A stretch of 44,921 bases of DNA, taken from NCBI GenBank assembly GCA_900547095.1, contig URFG01000010.1, positions 1 through 44,921 on the forward strand, in the 5' to 3' direction. The stretch comes from an uncultured Oscillospiraceae bacterium (lineage in GTDB: Bacteria > Bacillota > Clostridia > Oscillospirales > Acutalibacteraceae). The translations under genes and the position numbers were made by a program. Shown here one piece after another: positions 32,585 through 40,668 of this stretch. How positions within the stretch are numbered: position 1 is the first letter of the stretch; the number at the start of each line of letters is the position of its first letter. Under the pieces are notes generated by a model that ran no database searches, was not told where the DNA came from, and saw only the letters and a list, made by a program, of their open reading frames with translations.

Positions 32585-33967
32585 TTATTTACTTAATTTT
32601 TCATCAATAGCTTTGGCGGCTTTTTTGCCTGCGCCCATTGCTAAAATTACTGTTGCGGCGCCTGTTACAGCGTCGCCCCCGGCATAAACGTTTTCTTTAG
32701 AGGTCATCATATTTTCGTCTACAACAAGGCAGCCTCTGCGGTTGGTTTCAAGGCCTTTTGTAGTAGAGCGGATAAGGGGGTTAGGCGAAGTTCCTATCGC
32801 CATTATAACCGCGTCAACATCGATCACGAATTCACTGCCCTCTATTTTTTCGGGACTTCTTCTTCCCGACGCGTCAGGCTCGCCGAGCTCCATTTTCACG
32901 CACTCGATACCGCTTACCGCGCAGTTTTCATCCTCGATAATTCTCACGGGATTTGTGAGAAGTTTAAATTCGATCTGCTCTTCCTTCGCGTGCTCGACCT
33001 CTTCGCGCCTTGCGGGCATTTCATCCTCGGAGCGGCGGTAAATTATGTAAACATTTTCAGCGCCGAGCCTTTTTGCGCACCTTGCGGCGTCCATTGCGAC
33101 ATTTCCTCCGCCGATTACCGCAACGCTCTTCGACCTTTTAATAGGTGTATCAAATTCATCCTTATAAGCTTTCATAAGGTTTATGCGGGTTAAGAACTCA
33201 TTTGCGGAGTAAACTCCTACTGCGCCCTCACCCTCTATTCCCATAAATCTCGGAAGACCTGCGCCCGAGCCGATAAACACCGCCTCAAAGCCCATATCCA
33301 TAATTTCATCAACGGATAATACCTTGCCGATAACCATATCCGTCATAATTTTCACGCCGAGCTTTTTAAGACCGTCTATTTCGCGTGCAACTATTGACTT
33401 AGGAAGTCTGAATTCGGGGATACCGTACACCAAAACTCCGCCTGCGGTGTGGAAAGCTTCAAAAACCGTGACATCATAACCGCGCTTTGCAAGATCACCC
33501 GCACAGGTAAGTCCCGAGGGGCCGGCACCTATTACCGCGACCTTTTTACCGTTTTTCTTAATATCAGGAACTTCGCTTTCGCAGTTATTCATATAATAAT
33601 CGGCGGCAAACCTTTCAAGTCTGCCTATTCCGACGCTTTCGCCTTTAATCCCTCTTACGCATTTGCCCTCGCACTGATTCTCCTGCGGGCATACCCTTCC
33701 GCAGACAGCCGGAAGAGAAGAGGTTTCGGAAATAATATCATAAGCCGCTTTAAAATCGCCCTCTGCTATTTTCTTTATAAAATCGGGAATTCTGACATTT
33801 ACGGGGCAGCCCGAAACGCAGGGCATATTTTTGCAGTGAAGACATCTTGCCGCCTCGCCTTTTGCCATTTCCTCGGTATATCCGAGCGCGACCTCTTCAA
33901 AATTCTTATTTCTTACAAGAGGATCGAGGTGCGGCATTGCCGTTTTTTTAGGTGACATATCAGCCAT
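32585..33967 (-). CDS. nfnB: NfnB, large subunit of bifurcating NADH-dependent ferredoxin:NADP+ oxidoreductase (GltD-like)
   Basis: A 460-residue GltD-type flavoprotein. N-terminal Cys clusters CLHCKNMPCVSGCP and CGRVCPQENQCEGKC bind two [4Fe-4S] centres. FAD- and NADP-binding motifs are VIGAGPSGLTCAG and VIGGGNVAMDAAR, and AIGTSPNPL follows. By itself it resembles the small subunit of glutamate synthase, but no gltB large subunit is present. The adjacent gene encodes NfnA, which identifies the pair as the electron-bifurcating transhydrogenase NfnAB. It overlaps nfnA by eight bases. Confidence 0.88.
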   Translation of the reverse strand: MADMSPKKTAMPHLDPLVRNKNFEEVALGYTEEMAKGEAARCLHCKNMPCVSGCPVNVRIPDFIKKIAEGDFKAAYDIISETSSLPAVCGRVCPQENQCEGKCVRGIKGESVGIGRLERFAADYYMNNCESEVPDIKKNGKKVAVIGAGPSGLTCAGDLAKRGYDVTVFEAFHTAGGVLVYGIPEFRLPKSIVAREIDGLKKLGVKIMTDMVIGKVLSVDEIMDMGFEAVFIGSGAGLPRFMGIEGEGAVGVYSANEFLTRINLMKAYKDEFDTPIKRSKSVAVIGGGNVAMDAARCAKRLGAENVYIIYRRSEDEMPARREEVEHAKEEQIEFKLLTNPVRIIEDENCAVSGIECVKMELGEPDASGRRSPEKIEGSEFVIDVDAVIMAIGTSPNPLIRSTTKGLETNRRGCLVVDENMMTSKENVYAGGDAVTGAATVILAMGAGKKAAKAIDEKLSK

Positions 33968-34787
33968 TGTTGTTTACCCCCAGTCTGCAGGCGTGTGCCT
34001 CTTCTTCTCTATAAAATCCGTTTCTTCTCATAAGCTCGTCAAAATCGACCTTATGGCCGTCAAAATCGGGACCGTCAACACAGGCAAACTTAGTTTCTCC
34101 GCCGACGGTAACTCTGCAGCCGCCGCACATTCCGGTACCGTCGATCATGATCGGGTTAAGGCTTACAAGAGTTTTAACGCCGAAAGGCTCGGTCGTTTTA
34201 GCAACAAATTTCATCATAGGAACAGGGCCTATGGCAATTACAAGGTCATAGGTGTCTTTTTCGAGAAGTCTTTTAAGCACGTCGGTAACAAAGCCTTTTT
34301 CGCCGTAAGTTCCGTCGTCGGTAGTGATATAGAGGTTATCGCTTACCTTTTTCATTTCGTCTTCAAGAATAACTATATCTTTACTGCGAAAGCCTGCTAT
34401 AACCTCGGTTTTTACTCCCATATTATGAAGTGCCTTAGCCTGCGGATAAGCAATCGCACAGCCTACTCCTCCTCCTATTACTATGGCTTTTTTCGGGTTA
34501 CCGAACTCTGTGGGACATCCCAGCGGACCTACAACATCTTCAATACTATCCCCGGCATTTAAAGCGACAAGCTTTTTAGTTGTAAACCCTATCGCCTGGA
34601 CTACTATTGTGACTGTGCCCTGCTCCCTGTCAAAATCGGAAACAGTGAGCGGAATACGCTCGCCCAAATCATCGATCCTTACTATGACGAACTGTCCGGG
34701 CATAACCTTTTTTGCTATAAACGGCGCTTCTATTTTAAGCCTGGTGACGGCGCTGCTCAAAACATTTTTTTCGATAATTTTAAACAT
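33960..34787 (-). CDS. nfnA: NfnA, FAD/[2Fe-2S] subunit of the bifurcating transhydrogenase
   Basis: A 275-residue ferredoxin-NADP reductase-type protein. It has an FAD-binding barrel (PGQFVIVRIDDLGERIPLTV), an NAD-binding part (AIVIGGGVGCAIAYPQAKAL) and a C-terminal [2Fe-2S] site, MCGGCRVTVGG...FACVDGP. With NfnB it couples NADH and reduced ferredoxin to NADPH formation. The ATG at 34787 has a GAGGT ribosome site inside the end of metK; only two bases separate it from the metK stop. Confidence 0.88.
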   Translation of the reverse strand: MFKIIEKNVLSSAVTRLKIEAPFIAKKVMPGQFVIVRIDDLGERIPLTVSDFDREQGTVTIVVQAIGFTTKKLVALNAGDSIEDVVGPLGCPTEFGNPKKAIVIGGGVGCAIAYPQAKALHNMGVKTEVIAGFRSKDIVILEDEMKKVSDNLYITTDDGTYGEKGFVTDVLKRLLEKDTYDLVIAIGPVPMMKFVAKTTEPFGVKTLVSLNPIMIDGTGMCGGCRVTVGGETKFACVDGPDFDGHKVDFDELMRRNGFYREEEAHACRLGVNNNG

Positions 34788-34789
34788 AA

Positions 34790-35977
34790 TCAAACCTCTT
34801 TTACAGCGTAAATTAATTCCTGCGTTTTATTGGTCTTTTCCCAGGTAAAATCGGGATCGGATTTGCCGAAGTGACCGTAATTGCAGGTTTTGCGGTAGAT
34901 AGGTCTTAAAAGATCAAGCTTATCTATAATAGCCGCAGGGCGCAGATCGAAAACTTCTTTTACGGCGTTTGCAATCGCGGTATCGCTGAATTTGCCTGTG
35001 CCGAACGTGTTAACATTTATACTAACGGGGCTTGCGACGCCTATCGCATAGGCAATTTGAATCTCGCACTTATCCGCGAGGCGGCAGGCTACTATATTTT
35101 TAGCCACATACCTTGCGGCATAAGCCGCACTTCTGTCTACCTTTGTGGGGTCTTTGCCGGAAAAAGCTCCGCCGCCGTGGCGCGCCATTCCGCCGTAGGT
35201 ATCCACGATTATTTTTCTGCCCGTAAGCCCGGTGTCGCCGTGAGGGCCGCCGATAACGAACCTGCCGGTGGGGTTGATGAATATTTTTGTATCCTTATCT
35301 ATCATATTCTGAGGTATTTCAGGCAAAATCACTTTGCTCAAAATATCATTTTTCAAAGTATCAAGGCTCACATCCGCTTTATGCTGGGCGGAAACTACGA
35401 CCGCCTCTATCCTTTTCGGAATATTATCCTCGTACTCAACTGTGACCTGAGTTTTACCGTCGGGATAAAGATAATCTATCTCGCCCGATTTCCTGACTAA
35501 GGAAAGCTTATAAGAAAGCTTTTGTGCAAGGTAGGCGGGCATAGGCATAAAGTTATCCGTTTCGTTGCAGGCATAGCCGAACATCATTCCCTGATCCCCT
35601 GCGCCGCGGAGGTCGTAATGATCATCGCCGCTTTGTTTATATTCAAGCGAATTATCAACTCCGAGCGCGATATCCGCGGACTGCTTATCGATATTTACTA
35701 TAACCTTGCATTTTTCCCCGTCAAGCCCCGATTCCTCGCTTATATAGCCGACATCCTTTGCGACATCTCTCGCTATCTTCTCGATATCGGGCATATAATT
35801 TGATGTGATCTCGCCCATAATATTTATTATTCCGGTGGTGCAGAAAGTTTCGCAGGCTACGCGCGCGAATTTATCGTGTTTAAGAATTTCGTCAAGCACA
35901 GCGTCACTTATTTGATCGCACAGCTTATCGGGGTGCCCCTCTGTGACCGATTCAGATGTAAAAAGCATTTTTGCCAT
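34790..35977 (-). CDS. metK: S-adenosylmethionine synthetase MetK
   Basis: A 395-residue enzyme making SAM from methionine and ATP. The start MAKMLFTSESVTEGHPDKLCDQISDA is diagnostic (EGHPDK, ATP site); GAGDQGMMFGYA and GGGAFSGKDPTKVDRSAAYAAR follow. The ATG at 35977 follows an AAGGAGAT site; an in-frame codon further upstream lies inside the riboswitch and is rejected. A SAM-I riboswitch precedes it. nfnA and nfnB follow without a terminator. Confidence 0.98.
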   Translation of the reverse strand: MAKMLFTSESVTEGHPDKLCDQISDAVLDEILKHDKFARVACETFCTTGIINIMGEITSNYMPDIEKIARDVAKDVGYISEESGLDGEKCKVIVNIDKQSADIALGVDNSLEYKQSGDDHYDLRGAGDQGMMFGYACNETDNFMPMPAYLAQKLSYKLSLVRKSGEIDYLYPDGKTQVTVEYEDNIPKRIEAVVVSAQHKADVSLDTLKNDILSKVILPEIPQNMIDKDTKIFINPTGRFVIGGPHGDTGLTGRKIIVDTYGGMARHGGGAFSGKDPTKVDRSAAYAARYVAKNIVACRLADKCEIQIAYAIGVASPVSINVNTFGTGKFSDTAIANAVKEVFDLRPAAIIDKLDLLRPIYRKTCNYGHFGKSDPDFTWEKTNKTQELIYAVKEV

Positions 35978-35999
35978 ATTTTTATCTCCTTTTTTTGCG

Positions 36000-36134
36000 A
36001 TAAAAAAACCGCTCAACGAAGCGGTTTTAATATAAACCTCATCTTTCGGATAAACCGCAGGATTTGGCACCTTGATAAAATTTATCAGGTTGCCGGGCTT
36101 CACAGGGCCTGTTCCCTCCGCCGCTCTTGATAAG
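36000..36134 (-). promoter_or_regulatory. SAM-I riboswitch with terminator
   Basis: On the minus strand, the aptamer runs from CTTATCAAGAGCGGCGGAGG (36134) through AGCCCGGCAACCTG and GGTGCCAAATCC to GAAAGATGAG near 36038-36048. This is the S-box consensus. The terminator hairpin (ACCGCTTCGTTGAGCGGT, T-run, 36002-36028) follows. High SAM should switch metK and probably nfnAB off. Confidence 0.95.
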
Positions 36135-36154
36135 CAATATTTAATTTCATTACT

Positions 36155-36182
36155 ATTTTAACATATAAAAAGAAATTGTCAA
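36155..36182 (-). promoter_or_regulatory. promoter of the metK operon
   Basis: On the minus strand, TTGACA (36177-36182), a 16-base gap and TAAAAT (36155-36160). The -35 overlaps the stop codon of ribU. Confidence 0.7.
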
Positions 36183-36769
36183 CCACTTTTTCGAAGCAGA
36201 GGAGTAATTTTCTTATAAACCGCAAAGCAAACGGCCGAATCGATAATTCCTTTTAAAAGAGTAAAGGGTAAATTAAATATAATAAGTGATTTTAAAAGCG
36301 TGTCGCTTGCGGGAAGAATTGCCTTATATGCCGCAACAATAGCTTCTTTCGGCATACCGAAGATCACCGTGTAAGCCGGGTAAACAAGGAAATAATTGGT
36401 GACCACACTTAAAACCGCCATTGCCGCCGCTCCCGATACCGCAGCGATAAGAGCACCCTTTCTTGTGTGATACTTTTTATATACTATTCCGCAAACAAGG
36501 GAGAAAACCGCTCCCAAAATAAAATTCGAAAGCTCTCCCACTCCCGAAGAGGTGGTTACGAATAAATGGAGCAGATTTTTAATAAGGCATACTCCCACTC
36601 CGCTTAAAGGCCCGAAGCAAAATGAGGCGATAAGCGCCGGCAGCTCCGAAAAATCGAATTTGATAAACGAGGGGATAAGCATAGGCAATGGAAATTCGAG
36701 CAGCATAAGCACAAATCCCACGGCGCCGAGTATCGCTGTTACGCAAATGTTTCTTACTTTGATTTTCAT
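36179..36769 (-). CDS. ribU: RibU, riboflavin ECF transporter S component
   Basis: A 196-residue membrane protein with six hydrophobic segments. It carries the features of RibU: KIKVRNICVTAILGAVGFVLML at the start, FDFSELPALIASFCFGPLSGVGVCLIKNLLHLF, then NFILGAVFSLVCG. It is the substrate-binding part of an ECF transporter. The ATG at 36769 has a GGAGAAT ribosome site; the preceding in-frame ATG lies in the terminator region. It is controlled by the FMN riboswitch just upstream. Confidence 0.92.
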   Translation of the reverse strand: MKIKVRNICVTAILGAVGFVLMLLEFPLPMLIPSFIKFDFSELPALIASFCFGPLSGVGVCLIKNLLHLFVTTSSGVGELSNFILGAVFSLVCGIVYKKYHTRKGALIAAVSGAAAMAVLSVVTNYFLVYPAYTVIFGMPKEAIVAAYKAILPASDTLLKSLIIFNLPFTLLKGIIDSAVCFAVYKKITPLLRKSG

Positions 36770-36800
36770 AAATAATTCTCCTTTATCGGAGCGCAAAAAA

Positions 36801-36824
36801 GCCCCGCAAAAATATTTACGGGGC
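36801..36824 (-). terminator. FMN-riboswitch terminator before ribU
   Basis: On the minus strand, GCCCCGTAAAT... pairs with ...GCGGGGC, followed by six T. It lies between the FMN aptamer and the ribU ribosome site. Confidence 0.85.
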
Positions 36825-36845
36825 AAAAAAGCATTAAACCTGTTT

Positions 36846-36957
36846 TTTCTTCTATCATCCGGACTTTAACCGTCGGTATCGGAATTTCACCGATTCAGCA
36901 TTCATGCTCGCGGACTTTGACCGCCGGTGGGGAATTGCGCCCCGCCCCGAAGAATTT
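36846..36957 (-). promoter_or_regulatory. FMN riboswitch (RFN element)
   Basis: On the minus strand the conserved blocks are in order: TCTTCGGGGCGGGG, CCCCACCGGCGG, AGTCCGCGAGC, CGGTGAAATTCCG, ACCGACGGTTAAAGTCCGGAT and a closing GAAGA. The order and sequence are those of the RFN element. FMN should repress ribU by forming the terminator at 36801-36824. Confidence 0.96.
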
Positions 36958-36962
36958 ATTAT

Positions 36963-36991
36963 ATTATATTGTTAAATTTCAAATTTGTCAA
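36963..36991 (-). promoter_or_regulatory. promoter of ribU
   Basis: On the minus strand, TTGACA (36986-36991), a 17-base gap and TATAAT (36963-36968): a full consensus. The -35 contains the sigE stop codon. Confidence 0.85.
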
Positions 36992-37680
36992 GAGCATTCC
37001 GCTTTTTCAAGCTGTCTTTTGAGTTTATCGATAATTCTTTTTTCCAGGCGGGAAATATAAGACTGCGAAATTCCGAGGATATCGGCGACCTGCTTTTGAG
37101 TGTATTCGTTATATCCGTTCATTCCGAATCTCATTTCCATTATCTGCCTTTCCCTCGCAGGAAGACCGCAAACAAACTTTTTTATCATCACCCTTTCATC
37201 TTCGCTTTCAATACCTCTTCCCACCTCGTCGGGATCGCTGCCGAGAATATCGGAAAGCAAAAGCTCGTTTCCGCTCTGGTCGGTATTTAATGGCTCGTCT
37301 ATAGAAATCTCGTTTTTAAGCGAGGAGGTTTTTCTAAGATACATAAGTATCTCGTTTTCAATACAGCGCGAGGCATAGGTAGCAAGCTTTATATTGCGGT
37401 CGGGACAAAAGGTATTGACGGCTTTTATAAGTCCTATCGTTCCGATAGAAATAAGATCTTCTATATTCGAGCCTGTATCGAATTTTTTTGCTATATACAC
37501 CACAAGCCTTAGATTATGCACTATCAGCTTATCATTTCTCTCGGGGGAATTGCTTAAAAGCAGTTCTCTTTCCTCTTCGGGAGTGAGCGGCTCGGGGAGA
37601 TTTTGAGGGCCGTTTATATAATACGAGGGAGAAATAAGCCTTAATTTTATCAAAATTTTAAATATCAGTTTTTTTATCAT
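36988..37680 (-). CDS. sigE: sporulation sigma factor SigE
   Basis: A 230-residue sigma-70 family factor, the early mother-cell sigma factor. A ~20-residue pro-sequence (IKKLIFKILIKLRLISPSYY) precedes region 2, which holds LIVHNLRLVVYIAKKFDTG...DLISIGTIGLIKAVNTF; region 4 ends in ADILGISQSYISRLEKRII. The ATG at 37680 has a GGAGGAAT ribosome site; an earlier in-frame codon overlaps spoIIGA and is rejected. Its protease SpoIIGA lies immediately upstream. sigG is not next to it. Confidence 0.95.
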   Translation of the reverse strand: MIKKLIFKILIKLRLISPSYYINGPQNLPEPLTPEEERELLLSNSPERNDKLIVHNLRLVVYIAKKFDTGSNIEDLISIGTIGLIKAVNTFCPDRNIKLATYASRCIENEILMYLRKTSSLKNEISIDEPLNTDQSGNELLLSDILGSDPDEVGRGIESEDERVMIKKFVCGLPARERQIMEMRFGMNGYNEYTQKQVADILGISQSYISRLEKRIIDKLKRQLEKAECS

Positions 37681-37694
37681 TTTTATTCCTCCGT

Positions 37695-38516
37695 TTAACA
37701 AACCGATTTAGGACTTATTATGGCGCCGTGATCCTTTACAGGCGTTTTTGATACCGCAAGAACGGGGTTTACAAGCTCTTTTGCTTCGTTTCCAAAATTC
37801 ACTGTTGCTTTATCACAGCGATAGCCGTCTAAAAGCTTTGTTCCCGATACCGTGTATGACGGCACCGCGCGATAACGCGTCGAAAGCTTGCTTTTATCTT
37901 CAATATCGCCGAAAAGATTTTCGGCAACTGTCTTATCCACTATCACGATATCGCTCAGTCCCATAATATCGGATATGGCGTTGCCGCTGTCGATAAGAGC
38001 GGTGGTTTTAAGCGTTTTTCCCGAATTTTCAAAGCTTATTTCGGCAACGAAGTCCCTTTTAAATTTCTCTGCGAAAATTTTCTCAAAAAGTGCGACTGAT
38101 AAATATCCTATCGCACTTGAAATTATCAGCACCGCAGGAGATATACCAAAATAGACTATCATTGAAGAATAAGCCATATTTTTCGGCGTGAAAAGCGAAT
38201 ATACTGCCGCCATTGCCCCTGCAAACAAAAAGGTCACGCAAAACAGCACGCATAAGTTTTTTAAAAATTTCTTTTTGCTATCGGCCTTAAAAGCAATCAG
38301 GGTCATAAGCACGCTTACAAGCAGTTTATAAGCAATATCCAAAAATTTATAAGGCACATTTAAAAATATGTAAAGCGAGGAAATTCCTCCAAGTGCCGCC
38401 GCTAATATCACTCTTATCGGCTTTACCGCAGATTTCGCTATTCTTCCCGCCGCGCGGATAAGAAAATAATCTATTAAGGTGTTTAAAAATACAAGGATAT
38501 CCGCGTAGATCACCAT
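37695..38516 (-). CDS. spoIIGA: SpoIIGA, pro-sigmaE processing protease
   Basis: A 273-residue aspartic protease that matures SigE at the asymmetric septum. Five hydrophobic segments lie in the first ~150 residues; the catalytic ALIDSGNAI motif is at about residues 175-183. The ATG at 38516 (MVIYADILVFLN) is nine bases after GGAG, whereas the ATG nine bases earlier touches it; the latter is less likely. It lies directly upstream of sigE, as expected. Confidence 0.92.
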   Translation of the reverse strand: MVIYADILVFLNTLIDYFLIRAAGRIAKSAVKPIRVILAAALGGISSLYIFLNVPYKFLDIAYKLLVSVLMTLIAFKADSKKKFLKNLCVLFCVTFLFAGAMAAVYSLFTPKNMAYSSMIVYFGISPAVLIISSAIGYLSVALFEKIFAEKFKRDFVAEISFENSGKTLKTTALIDSGNAISDIMGLSDIVIVDKTVAENLFGDIEDKSKLSTRYRAVPSYTVSGTKLLDGYRCDKATVNFGNEAKELVNPVLAVSKTPVKDHGAIISPKSVC

Positions 38517-38588
38517 AACTCTCATCTCCGATAAAATTATACAACTTTATTTATAAAAATTATGTCGCAACAAAGGAGCGAAAAAAAA

Positions 38589-38617
38589 TTGATTTTATTT
38601 TTCTTTTCTTTTATAAT
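38589..38617 (+). promoter_or_regulatory. promoter of the frameshifted small gene
   Basis: TTGATT (38589-38594), a 17-base gap and TATAAT (38612-38617). It lies 25 bases before the TTG start of the small gene. Confidence 0.7.
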
Positions 38618-38641
38618 TAAGCTGTAAAGGGGCGGATAATT

Positions 38642-38823
38642 TTGAGTGAAGAACTGAAAAATTTAGAAACCGAAAAGCTTGCGGTGCAAAAATCTCCGCC
38701 GCACAAAGCGCCGTGCTCGGAGAAATGGCGGCGATAAGGCGCAATCAGGAATTTGCGCAGACAGTGATGATAAACACGGTTGAAGACGCCAGGCGAAACG
38801 GTGTAAAATTCCGGTTCGATTAA
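38642..38823 (+). pseudogene. small conserved-looking gene split by one base
   Basis: A TTG start with AAGGGG ribosome site opens SEELKNLETEKLAVQK in one frame, which then meets a stop at ~38734. A second frame continues sensibly as ISAAQSAVLGEMAAIRRNQ and ends in NGVKFRFD at a TAA (38821-38823). Adding one A to the five-A run near 38688-38692 joins the two into one ~60-residue helical protein. The promoter, ribosome site and terminator are intact. It may be a pseudogene, a read error, or a gene using slippage at the A-run. I do not know its function. Confidence 0.65.
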
Positions 38824-38826
38824 AAT

Positions 38827-38866
38827 ATTTCCGGCTTAAAAATTTTAAGCCGGAAATAATTTTTTA
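38827..38866 (+). terminator. terminator after the small gene
   Basis: A 15-bp perfect stem (ATTTCCGGCTTAAAA and complement) around one base, then AATTTTTTAT. Confidence 0.85.
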
Positions 38867-38876
38867 TAAAAACATA

Positions 38877-38905
38877 TTGACATTGAGGGTTTTTGGTGAT
38901 ACTAT
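38877..38905 (+). promoter_or_regulatory. promoter of the Fe-S cluster genes
   Basis: TTGACA (38877-38882), a 17-base gap and TACTAT (38900-38905), preceded by TGA (extended -10). The -10 lies in an imperfect palindrome, TACTATATACATAGTA (38900-38915), a possible repressor site. Confidence 0.7.
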
Positions 38906-38944
38906 ATACATAGTAAGTTTATATGTTATAAAGGAGCGATACCT

Positions 38945-40132
38945 ATGTATATTTATGCCGATAACGCGGCGACCACCAAAATGAGCAAAACTGCGATAAA
39001 AGCTATGCAGCCCTATTTTGAAGATATCTATGCAAACCCGTCTTCTCTGCACTCTCCCGGTCAGAAAGCGGCGGAAGAGCTTTTAAAATTCCGCGAGCAG
39101 ATAGCAGGCCTTATAAATGCCGAGCCTAATGAAATTTATTTTACTTCGGGCGGCAGCGAGGCTGATAACCAGGCGATATTGAGTGCCGCGGCGGCAGGAA
39201 AGAAAAAGGGCAAAACTCATATCGTTTCCACCGCTTTTGAGCACCACGCAGTGCTTCACACCCTTAAAAAACTTGAAAAAGAGGGTTTTGAAGTAACCTA
39301 TCTTGATGTGCATAATATAGGAAATATCACAGCCGAAGAAGTTAAAAATGCGATAAAGGATACAACTTGTCTTGTCACGGTGATGTATGCCAATAATGAA
39401 ATCGGCTCTGTTTTGCCGATAAGCGAGATAGGCAGGGTCTGTGCCGAAAAGGGCGTAACATTCCATACCGACGCTGTACAGGCGGCAGGGCATTTAAAAA
39501 TCGATGTAAAAGAGCAGAATATCGGTATGCTCTCGGTTTCGGCGCATAAATTCCACGGCCCTAAAGGAATAGGATTTTTATTTGTTAAAAGAGGAATTCC
39601 GCTTTATAATCTTATCGAGGGCGGCGCGCAGGAAAGAGGAAAGCGCGCAGGCACCGAAAATCTCGCAGGAATTGCCGGAATGGCGGCAGCTTTGAGTGAG
39701 GCTGTGAAAAATATCGATAAAAGCACCGAAATTCTTGTAAAAAAGAGGGACAGGCTTATATCCGGCTTATCCGGGATCGAGCACAGCGTTTTAAACGGCG
39801 ATCCTGTAAACCGGCTTCCCTCAAACGTCAGCTTTTGTTTCGAGGGAATAGAGGGCGAAAGCCTGCTTTTAATGTTAGACGAAAAGGGCATTGCCGCATC
39901 CTCCGGCTCCGCCTGCACCTCTGGCTCATTAGATCCGAGCCATGTGCTTTTGAGTATCGGAAGACCTCACGAGATAGCGCACGGCTCTTTAAGACTCTCT
40001 ATCTGCGAAGATATAACCGACAGCGAAATTGAATATATCATCACCTCGGTCAAAGAGGTTGTAACATATCTTAGGGATATGTCCCCCTTGTGGCGCGACA
40101 AGATCGAGGGGAAAAAGAATTTTGTATTATAA
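38945..40132 (+). CDS. iscS: cysteine desulfurase (NifS/IscS type)
   Basis: A 395-residue PLP enzyme giving sulfur from cysteine to the Fe-S scaffold. The N-terminus has YADNAATTKM. The PLP lysine is Lys202 in SAHKFHGPKGIGFLF. The catalytic cysteine is Cys324 in the mobile loop GSACTSGS. The protein is the IscS/NifS rather than SufS type. An AAGGAGCG ribosome site precedes the ATG. The scaffold gene follows 15 bases after its stop. Confidence 0.95.
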   Translation: MYIYADNAATTKMSKTAIKAMQPYFEDIYANPSSLHSPGQKAAEELLKFREQIAGLINAEPNEIYFTSGGSEADNQAILSAAAAGKKKGKTHIVSTAFEHHAVLHTLKKLEKEGFEVTYLDVHNIGNITAEEVKNAIKDTTCLVTVMYANNEIGSVLPISEIGRVCAEKGVTFHTDAVQAAGHLKIDVKEQNIGMLSVSAHKFHGPKGIGFLFVKRGIPLYNLIEGGAQERGKRAGTENLAGIAGMAAALSEAVKNIDKSTEILVKKRDRLISGLSGIEHSVLNGDPVNRLPSNVSFCFEGIEGESLLLMLDEKGIAASSGSACTSGSLDPSHVLLSIGRPHEIAHGSLRLSICEDITDSEIEYIITSVKEVVTYLRDMSPLWRDKIEGKKNFVL

Positions 40133-40147
40133 AGGAGATAAAAGATT

Positions 40148-40579
40148 ATGGCTTTATACAGTGATAAGGTAATGGACCATTTCAAAAACCCGAGAAATGT
40201 GGGAGTTATTGAGAACGCCGACGGCGTCGGAGAAGTAGGCAACGCAAAATGCGGAGATATAATGAAAATATATCTTAAGATCAAAGACGAAAAGATAGAG
40301 GATGTTAAATTCGAAACATTCGGCTGCGGCTCTGCGATAGCCTCAAGCTCTATGGCTACCGAAATGATAAAAGGCAAACCGGTAAGCGAGGCTTTAAAGC
40401 TTTCTAATAAAGCGGTTGCCGAGGCGCTCGACGGACTGCCCGCTTATAAAATGCACTGTTCCGTTTTGGCGGAAGAGGCAATAAAAGCGGCGGTAAAGGA
40501 TTATTACGATAAAAACGGAATTTCTTATGATAAAAAAGATTTCCCCGACTGCGCGACGTGTTCGCACTGCCATATTTAA
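40148..40579 (+). CDS. iscU: Fe-S cluster scaffold IscU/NifU-N
   Basis: A 143-residue scaffold protein. The three cluster-binding cysteines are Cys35 (NAKCGD), Cys60 (FGCGSA) and Cys104 (MHCSVLAEEA). The C-terminus has an extra CATCSHCHI tail with further cysteines. It receives sulfur from the desulfurase encoded just upstream. A strong terminator follows. Confidence 0.95.
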   Translation: MALYSDKVMDHFKNPRNVGVIENADGVGEVGNAKCGDIMKIYLKIKDEKIEDVKFETFGCGSAIASSSMATEMIKGKPVSEALKLSNKAVAEALDGLPAYKMHCSVLAEEAIKAAVKDYYDKNGISYDKKDFPDCATCSHCHI

Positions 40580-40601
40580 AACTTAAATATAAATATTTTT
40601 T

Positions 40602-40627
40602 AAGGAGCAGAAAATCTGCTCCTTTTT
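40602..40627 (+). terminator. terminator after iscU
   Basis: Arms AAGGAGCAGA and TCTGCTCCTT with a three-base loop and a run of T. The core is identical to the hairpin at 32536-32564. Confidence 0.85.
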
Positions 40628-40633
40628 ATATTT

Positions 40634-40659
40634 AAGGCTCCCTCTTCAGAGGGAGCCTT
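40634..40659. terminator. second hairpin, possibly terminator of HTH gene 1
   Basis: A 12-bp stem (AAGGCTCCCTCT and complement) with a TC loop. It is at the 3' end of the HTH gene at 40669 on the minus strand. Weaker, related sequences precede the 3' ends of HTH genes 2 and 3. Confidence 0.6.
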
Positions 40660-40668
40660 GGATTGTGC

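Noticed and set aside
32585..33967. Annotation as the glutamate synthase small subunit GltD
   Set aside because: No large subunit is present and the neighbour is NfnA, which together define the Nfn transhydrogenase.
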